From contig NC_039516.1 in NCBI RefSeq assembly GCF_003672135.1, forward strand, positions 6,183,838-6,247,837: a stretch of DNA of 64,000 nt, given 5' to 3'. Shown here piece by piece: positions 24,401-36,869 of the stretch. Each line of letters opens with the position of its first letter. Position 1 is the stretch's first letter. The notes under the pieces are model-generated. The model saw only the letters and a list, made by a program, of their open reading frames with translations. It ran no database searches and had not been told where the DNA came from. The translations under genes and the position numbers were made by a program. This DNA is from Ooceraea biroi (Eukaryota; Arthropoda; Insecta; Hymenoptera; Formicidae).

Positions 24401-27400
24401 CGTACGGCTCGTAAAGGAGACCGTACAAGGGCCGTGAACCTAGTAAGGGTCGCGCAACCACGTTTCTCGCGCGACTGCAAATTCTTGAACGACGAAACGG
24501 CCGAATACCTGAATCTCGTTTCTGTCCGATTATTTTTCTTCGTTCTTTCTCTCTCTCTCTATGCTCTTCAAAATAAGCTCATGCGGTTTTCACTGATTAT
24601 TCGGATGCAGTGCCGAGCGTCTCGAGCGTGTAGCCTAAAAAGGTTTGGATACATTTTGGCAAACCCTTAATTGCTGTACATTAAATTTTTGTTGTTACCC
24701 GATCCGTTACTTAGCTGCGTGTTTGGCGACACGTACCGATTGTCAGACCACCCTGATCTAGTGTTGACCCGAAATTATTTATGTTTGTCTAAGAGGAGTG
24801 AAAGACGGTGTTCGGCGCTATCTCTTTCCGCACCCATGGGACGCAGAAATTTATGCCGCTGCGGGTATTCATGGTGTATCACGTCGATTGCGTTCCTCGG
24901 GACGGAAAGACTTTTTCCCCGCCGTCATCCCTCCACTTCTTTTCTCGCTCGCTCGTGCGATAGCCGGAGACTCGGAGATAATGGTGCTGGTAACTGAAAC
25001 AATGTGCGTTATGCCGAGGGAAGGACGGTTTCGCCATCACGGATCTTTCGTAAAAGCACCGAGCGAAACGAGCCGTCGTCCACTTGCGGACCCCGCAGTG
25101 GGCCATGTCTCCCGCGAGGGTGCGTTAAACACTTTTAGGGACAGTACCCGTGCCATATCACGCGCGAAACGCATAAAAAATTATGAGCAGCGAAAAGAGC
25201 AAGAACGGGATTAACTGAGATCGTTGGCGACGCGTAACGACCGCCTCTACTACGATAAAATTGGATTATTATATAAAACCGCAATAAAAATGATGATTAT
25301 TAAGTTTATCGTCGGGAAATTATTGGACTACCCCGTTTATTCAATCGCCCCCACGTTATCTTATATATGAGGGTTTATGGTATCTAACGTAGTTCGCAAA
25401 TGAACCAGATCGACGATTGTTTCTCGGCCTTCTGGTGGACGTAGAACGAGCTTCATATCGTTTCACGAAACGAACGAGGAGCGTCTCTAGGAGAGATCCG
25501 GGATACCCGTTTGGTCGAACTGATTGCGCGAGCTGAGTATCGCGCGCGCGATGCCGGCGCGTTGGCGGCGAACAACAGTTCCGGCATCCTTTGAAAAATC
25601 ATTCATCGTGGATTCTATTTCCGGTGGTCTCCGACTTAGAACGCGGCCAGGGCAACAGTGAGCGTAATCCTGGCTGGCACGGTAATAGACTGGAACTTAC
25701 GCGGAGTTTAAGGGCGCCGGTACCGACGAAGCAATGTTACGAAATGGGGCAGTTTTACAGGCAGTAAAATGTTGATTGGAATCCAGCCGATCGTTCCTGC
25801 TCTCGCTTTCGCCAACGGTAGATCCTTCCACTCCCTCTCTAACCCGTTACAACCGACCTCAGCCTCCGCCACTGCCACCGCCGCCGCCGTCGACGACGCC
25901 CTCCACCCCGACCCTCGCAACCCCTCGTAACAATGCGCCCGTTGCACTAGGTTTCCAATGCATACCAAGCGTGCATATACCGGCGTATCTACGTGATACG
26001 TAATACGCAACGCCGCGGGTACCCGAGTAACGTTAGAGAGAACTCGGATCCCGTTCCACTGTATTCCAGAACATCAAGACAGGAACGTACGTAGCCTTCC
26101 CGCCGCCGCCGCCGCCGGTCCAGTTCTACGTGGCCGCAAGTTCGCGAAGGCGGATCACTTAGGTTTTCGTGGAAATATCAAATTTCGCAGTACACGCTAG
26201 ATACAACTATCACCGAAGAGATAATTATGGAAATTACTAGGAGATTCTATCTATCTAGGAGATTCCTCGCAGTGATTATTTGGCAACAATTAATTTATAT
26301 ATAATGAGACCAGAGCATGCATTACAATTGAGTAAATCTTTCGAATAATGCTGATTTTCTAGAAATTGTTTTTTTAATTCAAGTAAATGACAAAGCAAAG
26401 TCAGTGATATGAATAATAATCCCTTGATTTTTCGATGCATGAATACAGTCACAATTATTTAGTTCACCAACTATCTGAAAAAATCGAACGTTCGTCCAGC
26501 ATTTTTCGATTCGCATGGAGAGAGGCCATCGAGTCGAAAATAGAGTTAATAAAACGGAGCCAGCAGCAAGAATTGCAGAGTCAATAAAAATAATGGCAAG
26601 CGGGTTAATAGCCTCATAGAATTAGCGAACAGAAAACTCGAATGTTCCTCGGCAAGTTACACCCGAGACGCCGCCTTACTACCATGTTTCAAGAGCGGTT
26701 TAACGTCGTACGGCACGATATCTGCCCACTTCCGGCGCACGTGTACGAAACCTTGTATTACTGTACGTGCACGCCCGACGCCGCTCATTGTCTTGGATAT
26801 GCTCGGGCGTTTTGTTGTCTCTTCGTAACGAACGCGACGTACGGCCGTCGGTGGAAGGAGGTTACGTGAGCATTGACGCGAAAACGTAAGTGACGAGAGA
26901 AAACGTGAAAACCACGGGACGTGGAAACGTGGGATGCTTCTGGCAGGGTAAGAGACCTGCCGCACCGTCGCTTCCTTCCTCCACTTTGTTCGACACGCCA
27001 TGCGCTCGAGTTGCCCGGTATGGCGTTTCCCGGTACGTGTTATTGCGACCAGTTATTACCATAGTTATTACCGCGGCAGTGAGTTTTACGATCTGATCGT
27101 CGCCGCGTGCCGCGCCACGTTTTGACGCGAGCGGTCCGCCCAGAGATCCGCATGACAAAAGCTCCGAAGCTGGTGGGAAGCTGATTCCGGCTGTCTACTA
27201 TCCATCCATCTCTCCTTTCCCGTTCGCGTCCGCGCCTCAATTTCGTGCGCAACTTTTGGTATACGCGCACTAAAAACTTTATAGCGAGGGTGTTTCGTCT
27301 CGCTGCAGCGCGACGTCGATCGGGCAAGCGGAACGAACACCGTATACACGGGAGTGCGCATCAGTTACCGCGCAAAGTTCTTCCCGAAAGCACGTATTAT

Positions 27401-28571
27401 CAGAAGCGGAACTAAAAAAAAATGATAAATGATGATGAAAAATGATAAAAAAATTAATTGGGAGATCGGTACTCTTTGAGCGAACGATTAAAGATACGAC
27501 GAGAGTTATGCGTATGCAAAAATGTCAATTTCGATAAAATCCGGAAAACGTAATTTTGCAAAATTGCATCCATTGAACACGCATCTCTCTTATGAAAGTG
27601 ATCGTCTTGATTATTACAATTTCGCGTCCCTCGTCGCGGTGCACCTGGTGCGTGTCGCCGCCGGAAGCCGACCGATGACGTCGGGGGATCGTTAATCGAA
27701 AGTTCTGTCGCGTACGCGCCGTATCTACTTTCATCTACGGTGCCTTCGTCGTCTACAAACGCCCGGCGGCGGCGCGATGTGAGCGAGCGCGCGCATGAAA
27801 AACGACGACGGCCATTACTCTCGCATCGGAGAAGCCGTCTGGCGTCTACCGACGCGGCACGGGGGCCATTAACAAAGTAGGGCTCTGGCGTAAAAAGGGT
27901 GGGAAGACAAAACAGGTGAAACGCTAAAAAATGGGTCACCCCGCGCGCGGCCATCCCTCTGCGCCTACGTGCACCCACCCTCCGTATGCACACACACATC
28001 TACAAGCTATGCACACTGACAACATACGTCTCTGCGTGCAGCCCCCGTTATAAAGCCACGAACGCACGTACACCCTCGTAACCCTTGCGTATATGTGCGT
28101 GTGTGTGGCACGTGTGTGTACGTGGTATTCGTGGGATGCGTAGGGGTGGTAAAAGCGATCTCCCTCGGTGGAGGAACGGAGAGAGCAGCACCAGAGGGAG
28201 AGACAGATAGGTGGAAAGAGAGGGTGCGGTGCGAGAGGGGGTGAGTTTGGAGTTGAGTTGTCGGCGAATGAGGGCACTGAGGCTGGCGGCAGAGGGTGAG
28301 GCCAGACAGAGGCTATTGATCCACCAGGATCCACCTACCAACTCACGTTAGTGGGATAGGCTCGGTCTGAAACGTCGATCTATACTGTGGGGGAGACGTG
28401 GAAATGTTTCGGGCGAGAGCAACCCTTCGTGAAGAGCGCGCCGCGCTGCTCGCGACGACTCGGCGACGTTACGCGCGACGAATGCGTTTGTCGTGACTCT
28501 TACCGCAAGGACCATTTTTCCTAACGTAAAATAGTGAGAGAAAGAGAGAGCAAGAGGAGACGAGCAAGAGC

Positions 28572-28572
<1 letters not shown>
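18439..28572. other. Non-coding stretch, nothing certain
   Basis: I see no gene with convincing splice structure. A 9-bp perfect hairpin (GCTACTTTG, 7-nt loop) is at 21049-21073. Open frames at 21543-22014 run on both strands and have no recognisable domain. Short CCG and CCGCCG runs occur near 25870-25900 and 26101-26117. Purine-rich CpG-dense sequence builds up from about 27640 to 28340. Confidence 0.35.

Positions 28573-28609
<37 letters not shown>
28573..28609. repeat. AG dinucleotide microsatellite
   Basis: An uninterrupted AG run of about 18 units within a wider purine-rich stretch (28530-28612). The open frames across it read as RE or SL repeats and are artefacts. Confidence 0.95.
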
Positions 28610-28611
<2 letters not shown>

Positions 28612-28901
28612 CATCTGCGTAATATCGCCGTGCTTCCGCCACCTTGTCTCCTAGGGATGGAAATAATTTGCGCCGCGGTATCTAGCCCGGCAGGCAGCCT
28701 CCCCGGAGGCTTCGAAGTCGCCAAGATGTCGGCAAGATCGTTCCCGCGTTTCTCTTCCTTTTGCTCTCTTCCGCCGCTCCTTTTTTCAGGCCAGAAGCGG
28801 AGGCACTTAAGGTGCTAAAATGAAATTTGCATGCCGAACATGGCGAGGTTTTACTCAGTACTTGAACGAAAAAATAACAGCCGCCGGCGGTTTAACCGCG
28901 T

Positions 28902-28922
28902 GCACACACCCACACACACACA
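28902..28922. repeat. CA-rich microsatellite
   Basis: A short CA run interrupted by one extra C, followed by CGTACACGTGCACGTACATG-type alternating purine-pyrimidine sequence up to about 28980. The whole block could form left-handed DNA, but that is inference. Confidence 0.8.
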
Positions 28923-29283
28923 TAAATACCCGCGTACACGTGCACGTACATGCACACGCGTATACGCGCGTACACGTATATTTTCCCTATTACGATAGCC
29001 AGTAACGAGCGCCCCGCGGGATACGGGCCTGGCTTCGTCGTGGTGTATCACGTAAAGAGCGGGTGTTTTGCATAAATAACTGTCCCAAGAGCGGATTCAA
29101 TTTTCTCTAGGCGCACTTAAGAGGTCAGGCGGTATTTAAAACACGAGGGCAACGGGTTACAAACCATCGTTCAGAAAGGTATATTTTTCAAGTACTCCCT
29201 TTCTATCCTTTTCTCTTCGCTGATGACCTTAGTGCGATAACGGATCAGAATTTTCTGTATGCTTTTGTAATTTTCTTATCGCG

Positions 29284-29372
29284 TATAGTATTTTAGAGAT
29301 TTTGATTTATCGAGTATATTATTTTTTGAGATTTCGATTTATCGAGTATATTATTTTAAAGATTTTATCGAG
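29284..29372. repeat. AT-rich tandem repeat, about 31-bp unit, three copies
   Basis: Three consecutive units end in ATCGAG: 29284-29314, 29315-29346 and 29347-29372 (the last is shortened by about 6 bp). Each starts TATA(G/T)TATTTT and continues with GATTT. No coding frame. Confidence 0.85.
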
Positions 29373-29391
29373 ATTATTCGAGATTTTACAT

Positions 29392-29429
29392 TCTGCTATT
29401 AATCTAATAAATATTAGATTAATAGCAGA
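29392..29429. repeat. Perfect 18-bp AT-rich hairpin
   Basis: TCTGCTATTAATCTAATA is followed by AA and then its exact complement. It sits 20 bp after the tandem repeat. Two further inverted repeats follow: TAAGAATTAG at 29478-29487 with its complement at 29518-29527, and ATTACCATCGA at 29555-29565 with its complement at 29587-29597. Together they may be a decayed transposon or an AT-rich regulatory region. Confidence 0.85.
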
Positions 29430-29610
29430 GGTGATATAAGGATATATAGTTTCAAACTGTTTTAAATGATTTTTGAGTAAGAATTAGAAGATTAATGCAT
29501 TTTAATACGGGTTACGACTAATTCTTATCCCATTATTTAAAAGTGGTATTTTGAATTACCATCGAATATAAAGTAAAAATTTTAGATCGATGGTAATCAT
29601 TAATAAATTT

Positions 29611-32600
29611 TCAGCATATGTCGTATCCCCCCCTTTTGTGGGACCATATTTCCATGATTCCATTTGAGTTCACCCTTTCTATATCAGTTCGGTTTCCCTC
29701 TTTAATTGGCCCGGCATGCGATTTATATTCACGAGGTCGTCTTGCCGGATCTTAATATCCTCGTTATCGCCGGCACGATATTTCTTCCGGACAGGCGGCG
29801 TTTCCTACAGACTGACAACCCTTCACTCGAGAGCTAAACAAATTCGAAGAGGTCTTTCGCTGTCTTCGAACGGGAAAGAGAGAAAGCACGAGAGGAAGAG
29901 AGAAAGAGAGCGAGAGGGCATGCAGAGATAAATAAATTGCGGGAGCGAGCACCCTCGTGACAAGGGGAGAAGGAGAGCAAATTGTGCGCCGGAGACAAAG
30001 GAAGCGAGGCTCGCGACGGAAAGGCGGAGAGATATAACGTTATGAATTTATTTATGCAATACAACTTGGCCCATTCGGATTACAATAGCGCGAAATTTAA
30101 TTGGATCGTTTACTCGCGCCGCTCAAGGTACGATCAGAGCAAACGCAAGCCCCGGTCCGCACTGCTTGTCCCTACTTCACTTCTTTTTCACCCTTCCTTG
30201 TCCGCGCCGTCGCCGAGAAACAAAAGAGATTTCATCGAGTTTTCTCGGATCTCGGAGGGCCTCTTAAACCGGACGCAGAGAGGAGACTCGTCCTCCTTCG
30301 GCTCGAAGATACGTCTTTCGTCAGTTTTGTCATTTTGCGCGCGTGCAACGATATATATACATATATATAAATTGTATAATTAGAGAATCTGGACGTCTTT
30401 ATATGTCAACGATCAAATATCTTCTCTTCATTTATCTCTTCAAAATAATTTTCTTTCGAGTTTTCTGATGAACGAATACTTGGTTGAGTAACGACTGTAT
30501 ATCATGAGTTTTTCCTCCGTATGGAGTGGCGAATCGTGGAGACGCGCTTTCTAAGACCGTTAAAAAGGCGATTGTCAGCCTCCGCTGCAGTTATCATCCT
30601 CTCTCATGGACCCATCCCTCGTCGCTGCTTCCGCGAACATTATTTACAATACAATTCCATTCCGTTCGGCCTCGTCTCGCCGTTTTTCAACAGTTTTCCA
30701 ACCGTTTTTCGTACAGTCACAATTTTCTCCATCCCTCGTCGCTCTATCTCCTCGCTCTGGTTTCCCTTTGGTAACCGCGACGGCGGCGGCGGTGGCGGTG
30801 GCGGTCTACTCCTCTCGTTGCCGTTTCATTAATTTTATCTGCACGTTTTACGAGCGGCATCCGCCGCTCGAAACAAATTAATTGCGCCACGCCACTCGAA
30901 TTAATTGGCGGGCCCGTGATTCTCGGCGGAAACTTTTGGCGCAAATTTACCGCGCCTTTCTCTGATTCCCCGCGTGCATCGCGCGGGATCGTGGCAGGAC
31001 AATGGCACGGAAGATCCCTCGCCTTCATCCCGACGTCATTTGTAACGTGCTAGGATGACGCGCATCAGCGATCTAAATAACGATAAAGCAACATCTACCT
31101 GCGTTTTGCATGCGGACCGCATCTACACATAGATTGTGATGAGAATCTCGAGATGGAAATTTTTCCATTAACTTTTATGGTCGCAAGGGAGCCACGTGGA
31201 CTCTGTGCATTAATACAAGTAAATAATACAAATGTGCATGTACCTTCCTGTTGGGTACTCCATTTTTTATCTACATTTCTTCTGCTGTCTAGAAAAACAT
31301 TTCTCTGCTTTATGAACAGGCAAGTTGATCCACATGGGATTCTGAACATTAGATACGCTACAATAACTGGATCTGCTCGTCCACATCAGAACGACTCGGC
31401 ATTTAATCTTGCAATAAATTTTTGTCATTCTTAATGCGATGTGATATCGGAAGACCTTACGAAATCCAACGCAGTATCAGGAAGATCCTCAAATTAATTT
31501 CTGCGTTAGAGCCAGAGATTGAAATTGGTAAGACGCGAGTACAGCGGAAGTTCGCGTTTTCATAACGAGAGTATTTTTGGTCAGAGTCTATTCCGGTTAA
31601 TCACCGGTGTTAGTAGGGTTGTTTAGACGACAACGAGGTCCTAAAAACGTACTCCGAATGGCAATATGACCAGGAGAGGGCGGATGAGGTGGGACATTGC
31701 CGGGGCAATAACTGGGTATGAGCCCGGTTTACATTCGGATTTACATGTAAACGCATGCGGGATCGTCGAAACTGCATTCGCAACTAGTCTCGGGCCGAGT
31801 AAATTGGTAACTAAGTGCCGGAGTAATATCGGTAACAGTTCGCGCGATACGGAAGCTTGTTGCTGGCGCGTTGCGAGCACGTATGTATATCGGTACCGAT
31901 GCACGTCGCGTTCAGATATTGCGAAGAAAGTGAATGGAATAGTGATACGCTAATTAACTAATGATCGTGTCACGTGAGACACGCGCTTACATCTACATGC
32001 GTAAATTAAACGTAACGATGCATTGCGTTCACTTGGCATAATTGGCGTGGCGCATCCAGAATTCTCGCTAATCGTGAGTCATTTACGTGCGCCGGTTTTC
32101 GTGTGCGTCTCCTTTACACGCCGGTTTACACGTGGCAATCAGGCGCGCGTGAGTCACATCGCAATTTGCCGTTTCGCAATATATGGCATTTAATCACACG
32201 GATAATCAAGCGCTCGTGTCATCGCGCCGTGCTTAAAGACTGCGCTCGCACGCGTAAACAAAAAACAGGTTCCGTCTGAAAAATAAAGCGATTTATCTCG
32301 CTATATTTTCGTGGCCGCACGTCGAGTGCCGTGATATTTTTGCGATCCAGCTAGGCAGATATATATGTTCGCAGATACTACCCGAGTTTATGAATATTTC
32401 CGTCGCCGCACAATAAAATTGCCACAATGAGATCGCGCCGTTTCTCTGACGGAACGGTATCTGATTGCGGCGACGTTTCGCTACTTTGAAGGGCTACCGT
32501 TCTCGGTTACGACCGCATGAAAAAGATCATTAATGAGGCGCACGCATGCGTCACGGAGAACAGAAATAACGGAAGCGACGAGAGGACATGTAATGGAGAA

Positions 32601-35228
32601 CAACGATACGTAGTTACGTCGAACGAGAATAACGCTTATCGTGGTGGCGGATATCTGAAATTTCGTTATGCTTTCTGCATCTGCCGTATCATTATTATCA
32701 TCATTTCGCAAATCGTCATAAAGCAGAATTACTTTACAGCGGTACGTTAACAGCGGACTATCATAAATGATAGATGTGAAATATCTTCGATCAAAGAGCA
32801 TAAATTAATCCGTATTTGCATTCCGCTCGCGTTACGCATCAATTTATCTGACGTGGAACGTAAATACTGTCCGTCACTGAAATTTATATAGAGCTCCGCG
32901 CTCAACGTTTAAATGCCCTTCGTGCGATTTCGACTTTTGCACGTTGCACACGCGCGAAGGTCGGCGCACGCTAAAACGGGAGCGCGCAGCTGCACGGTCG
33001 CATTTAGCGCTGAATGAAAATACAGGCCTAAATATTTAATACGTTGTTTGCCGATGAAGCGATAGCGCGACGCAATAAAATGCTAAGAAAACTTGGTCGT
33101 CCGACTGGCGCGCGGTGGTAGCGGTTGCACTCGGCGCATACAAATTCCCACATAACCGGCTGCATTCGATGCTCCTCTCGAACCCCCTCCGTCTCTTTCT
33201 TCTTCTCTCTATCTCCTGCCGTTCCTCGACGTGTATACTCCGAGGACGACGAGTCGTTCTTTTATGTGCTCATCGTCCCCTTTCCACCCCGCGTGTCGCG
33301 TCGCTTTCAACCCCCTTCCGCATCCCGACCTCCCCGGTTTCCCCCGCGGTCTATCCTACCCGCGACGGGATATCGCCAAGTAACTTCCCGCTCGTTCGTG
33401 CGGAGTCTCAATCCAATAACCATTTAAGAGCCTTACACTCGTACCTTACACGTCGGGGGGAAGAGAGCCGCTTTTACACGCCGCCCTGCCGCCGCTTCTC
33501 TCGTCTGGCTCGTACGTTTCTTCCCCTAACATGCCCGCGGATGGCAATGCCGTTAGGTAGCATGCATGTAAACGTACGTAAGTGCGCCGCTGAACGAGCG
33601 GCAACACGTTCGTGAGATTAAAAGGCATTTGTTTCGATATCGAAGATGCGCCGCGATTAACTCCGTAAAATGGCCATGTGAACGCGCCCTTTATGCCTTC
33701 CTCCACTTTTTCGACGAAGCCGTATTTGCGACACTGTACGCGTACATAAAAGTTTTACGTGACGACATCAACTTTCACGATTATTTTACCTAGTTATAAA
33801 TACTTAAAAATTTAAAGGAGTGAGTCATTGACATACGTCTGTGAAAGTAAATCGAAATATCTATTGGAAGCGTATAATAACATATTAAGGAATTAGATAT
33901 ATTAATTAAAAGGAAACTAAGCAAACATTATTGGTACATGCATTAACAAATGCTATTTTTAGAATTTGGAGATAATTTCAGTGCGATATGATTGCGATAT
34001 AAAATTTCACACAAGTATTTATCAAAGCTTATCCGCACTCACGTTGCGAATAAATTCTGGCTATTTATCTAAAATTATGTAAGAGAATAATTTTATTTCA
34101 CACTCACTTACGGTTTGCTTTACAAATTAGAGCGTTATAGAGCGTTATAGATGGTGGGACTTCCTTTGGCGCAACTTGCTAAGATATTTTCGCAGTAAAT
34201 ATCATCGACGCCACTATCGCCATTTTGATATGAGAAACCCGCTTTTCAATTAATAACCGTCAAGTCAATATTTACGATCTCTCGTCTGCGCAATTAATTA
34301 AATGCTCCCCTGTCGACTGTTAAGTAATTACGATTACTTTTTTCTAGCTTCATAATCTCGCTCAATCTCGACCATGACAGCATCCGTTGAAAAACAGTAT
34401 GTAAAAGAGAAAAAGATATCGTGTCGCAACTTGTTTATGAATCACTTCGCGAATTGACGTCGTGATAAGGATCCGCGCGTGCAGATTGTACAATCAGAGT
34501 TGTTTTTAAAGTCACGATCAGAAGAGTCGGCTATAAAAATGTTTGCGAACGTCGATTTCGATATGCATAATGACCTGTCTTAAATTTTGACGGTTATGTA
34601 CAAATTTCCCCACGAATACTCTTCGTCGACGTACATGTATTATTCCTCGTAGTCTTCCACAAAACTCTCGTTATTCACATCGGAAGAACGATGACCGAAG
34701 CAATGAGTTATCGATCACAATCTATATGATAATGCTCGAAGAGCCAAAGAAAGCCGTTTCGGTGTCGCTCTCCCCCTCCCGTTCCTCTACAGTCACCGCA
34801 TCCGCTATGTATGACAAGTTGTGCTCATCTGTGGAATCGAAAAAAATGAGGGGAAGGATCGTTTGTTATACGAATCGCTCCTTTCTCTTGCCATGTCCAA
34901 ACTTCCAAGCTGTCCTTTCCCTTGTCCTTTGACTATGTTTGCGCCAATCGGTAACGCGCGACGATGTCTTTTGATTTCACGGGCAAATCCTGCATCCAAT
35001 TTCGACAGACCGACGAACAGGCCGTCCCTTTCCTGTCCGAGAACGATTGGGGATTTCTGCCAGAAGTCAAACAAATCTTGTCCATCACTAACCGTGAAAC
35101 GAATTTCTGGCCCTTCTAAGGAGATCAATCTGTAGTTCTCGATGTCCGCACTCGATCAATTTGACGGTATCCCGTCTCGCGTCGACAGCAGCTGATAGAA
35201 ATTAATCGAAGGGTGAGAAATACGAGAG
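29611..35228. other. Non-coding stretch, nothing certain
   Basis: No gene I can support. Open frames near 31095-31434 and 32481-32801 lack recognisable domains and run on both strands. A GGC-rich run is at 30781-30805. AT-rich sequence dominates 33780-34330. A short tandem duplication, AGAGCGTTATAG twice, is near 34128-34150. Confidence 0.35.
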
Positions 35229-35927
35229 GTGGTGAATGCGCACAGTAATATCTGGGGCTTGAATCTTTTCTTGAATTTTCTAATAAGAGATTCTATTCTC
35301 ATTTATAACATTTATACCGCATATAATAATAAAATGTCAGAAGAGAAAACTTTATTTATTTATGTAAATAACGAGGAGAGTTTCCTTAGTAATCTCTTTA
35401 GTAGCAGAAGTTCTTTTAAAGAGAATCGAGCTGATGAGAGGCATCCAGTCGCCGACAGTAAAGACATCTTCGCTTCATAGTTAGTTTATCCAGAAGCAAC
35501 GACAGCTAACGACTTGGATGACCTCATCGGCAACATTTTGCGCGAACTTTCGGAGCCCTTAATCAGACTTGAGACGTTTCTGATCTCCGTATGTCCTCGT
35601 GTTTCCGAGTCGTCGTCCCCGACGTCAAAACCTCCTTCCTAATTAGGAAGCAGCGAGCGGCATTCAACAGGAACTGTCGCCTTGCGAAATACGATTTTCA
35701 TTTCAGCTAGTGTATACGACAGGCTTGACGAGAATTTCCTCGCGAAAATACCCGCTTTGGCTTTTTCACCGGGGTTAATTTCCTTAAGCACAGCACATCC
35801 CCGTCTCGCTGCAGTCTCATACAGGGAAACGGTACCTTCAAGTATGCCTGACTTTATTGGACGACTCTTCGGACGAACAGTGCGCGAAGTTTTCATGGCT
35901 ACGAGGGGGGGAAAGTCGCAGCCGTAA
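35229..35927 (+). other. Low-stop-density stretch, possible decayed coding sequence, strand uncertain
   Basis: One plus-strand frame is open from 35229 to 35927 except for a TAG at 35478-35480 and a TAA at 35640-35642. The middle piece reads as helix-like protein (contains ANDLDDLIGNILRELSEPLI). A minus-strand frame over the same bases is also nearly open (35896-35639, starting at an ATG), so coding strand cannot be decided by eye. It stops directly at the target duplication of the inverted-repeat element at 35934. It could be a pseudogene fragment or chance; I recognise no family. Confidence 0.2.
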
Positions 35928-35930
35928 AAC

Positions 35931-35933
35931 TAA
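35931..35933. repeat. Left TAA target-site duplication
   Basis: TAA directly precedes the left end CAAGTAACAC of the inverted-repeat element and is repeated at 36867-36869 after its right end. Confidence 0.65.
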
Positions 35934-36866
35934 CAAGTAACACTACCCAAGTGTCACACGCCGATTTTGATAAGCTTTGAATATGTTGTTGCTAGGTCAA
36001 AATATGAGATACATATTTTTTTATATCGGCCCGTTTTGCCATTAAGGGGGTGAAACACCCTCTTGAAAAAAATCGGGTTTATATTTCTTAGCGAATACCG
36101 TCGAAACAATAAAACATATAAGAAAAAGTTTCAAGTAAAAGTTTTATGGATTCTAATGTACTTTATAACAGTGCAATCAGATTCATAAGAAATGTTAGTA
36201 TATATGCAATTATAGAGAAAAAAACAAACAAATTTAGAAATATTGATAAAAATAAAAAAGTAAAATTTTCTTGTCAGCTCTACGTTGACCATTTCTGGGT
36301 CCGGCAGAGGGCGAGAACCTGACTTATTTTGTTAATTAAAAGTAATCCCCCGACTTCATTGTTATCTCTGTGCGAAAAAACTGTTGCCAGGAGTAACTAG
36401 CGTATTAAATACGAGAATACGGACGGGGCGCGTATGTAGCGATATAGAGGTACTTTTAGCTTATTTTTGAAAAATGCGTTTTCAGAATATGACCTTATCA
36501 TATATGGTTGAATTGTCGTTAAATATGCTTGAAGTTTTGCTGAAAGATAAATTTTAAAATTTTCAAAAATTGTGGAGGGGGAAAGGAATTTCGAAAAATA
36601 TGACATTTTCGAAAAATCTGATTGCACTGTTATAAAGTACATTAGAATCCATAAAACTTTTACTTGAAACTTTTTCTTATATGTTTTATTGTTTCGACGG
36701 TATTCGCTAAGAAATATAAAACCCGATTTTTTTCAAGAGGGTGTTTCACCCCCTTAATGGCAAAACGGGCCGATATAAAAAAATATGTATCTCATATTTT
36801 GACCTAGACAACAACATATTCAAAGCTTATCAAAATCGGCGTGTGACACTTGGGTAGTGTTACTTG
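35934..36866. mobile_element. Non-autonomous DNA transposon with 250-bp inverted arms
   Basis: The left arm, 35934-36183, and right arm, 36615-36866, are inverted copies that differ by only a few bases or indels. The ends are CAAGTAACACTACCCAAGTG and its complement. The interior of about 430 bp (36184-36614) is AT-rich and non-coding; its one open frame on the minus strand has no transposase motif. A 3-bp TAA duplication flanks the element, which fits the TWA target preference of PIF/Harbinger transposons, though TAA alone is weak evidence. High arm similarity implies recent mobility or gene conversion between arms. A transcript through it would fold into a long double-stranded RNA, a plausible small-RNA source. 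Confidence 0.85.
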
Positions 36867-36869
36867 TAA
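36867..36869. repeat. Right TAA target-site duplication
   Basis: TAA following the right end GTGTTACTTG; the partner of 35931-35933. Confidence 0.65.

Noticed and set aside
27454..27999. 181-codon minus frame
   Set aside because: Arginine/serine-rich translation, no domain or splice support.
31095..31434. Overlapping frames with cysteines on both strands and possible splice sites
   Set aside because: Several mutually exclusive exon readings are possible and none gives a consistent phase with a neighbour.
33115..33615. 166-codon plus frame
   Set aside because: Composition-driven, overlapped by another open frame; no recognisable features.
34805..35191. Minus-strand frame of 107 codons and an alternative exon bounded by CTATCAG and GTTAGT
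   Set aside because: Reads like protein in two different frames, but no downstream exon joined in phase gives a sensible continuation.
36397..36642. 81-codon minus frame
   Set aside because: Lies within the interior and right arm of the inverted-repeat element and has no transposase motif.
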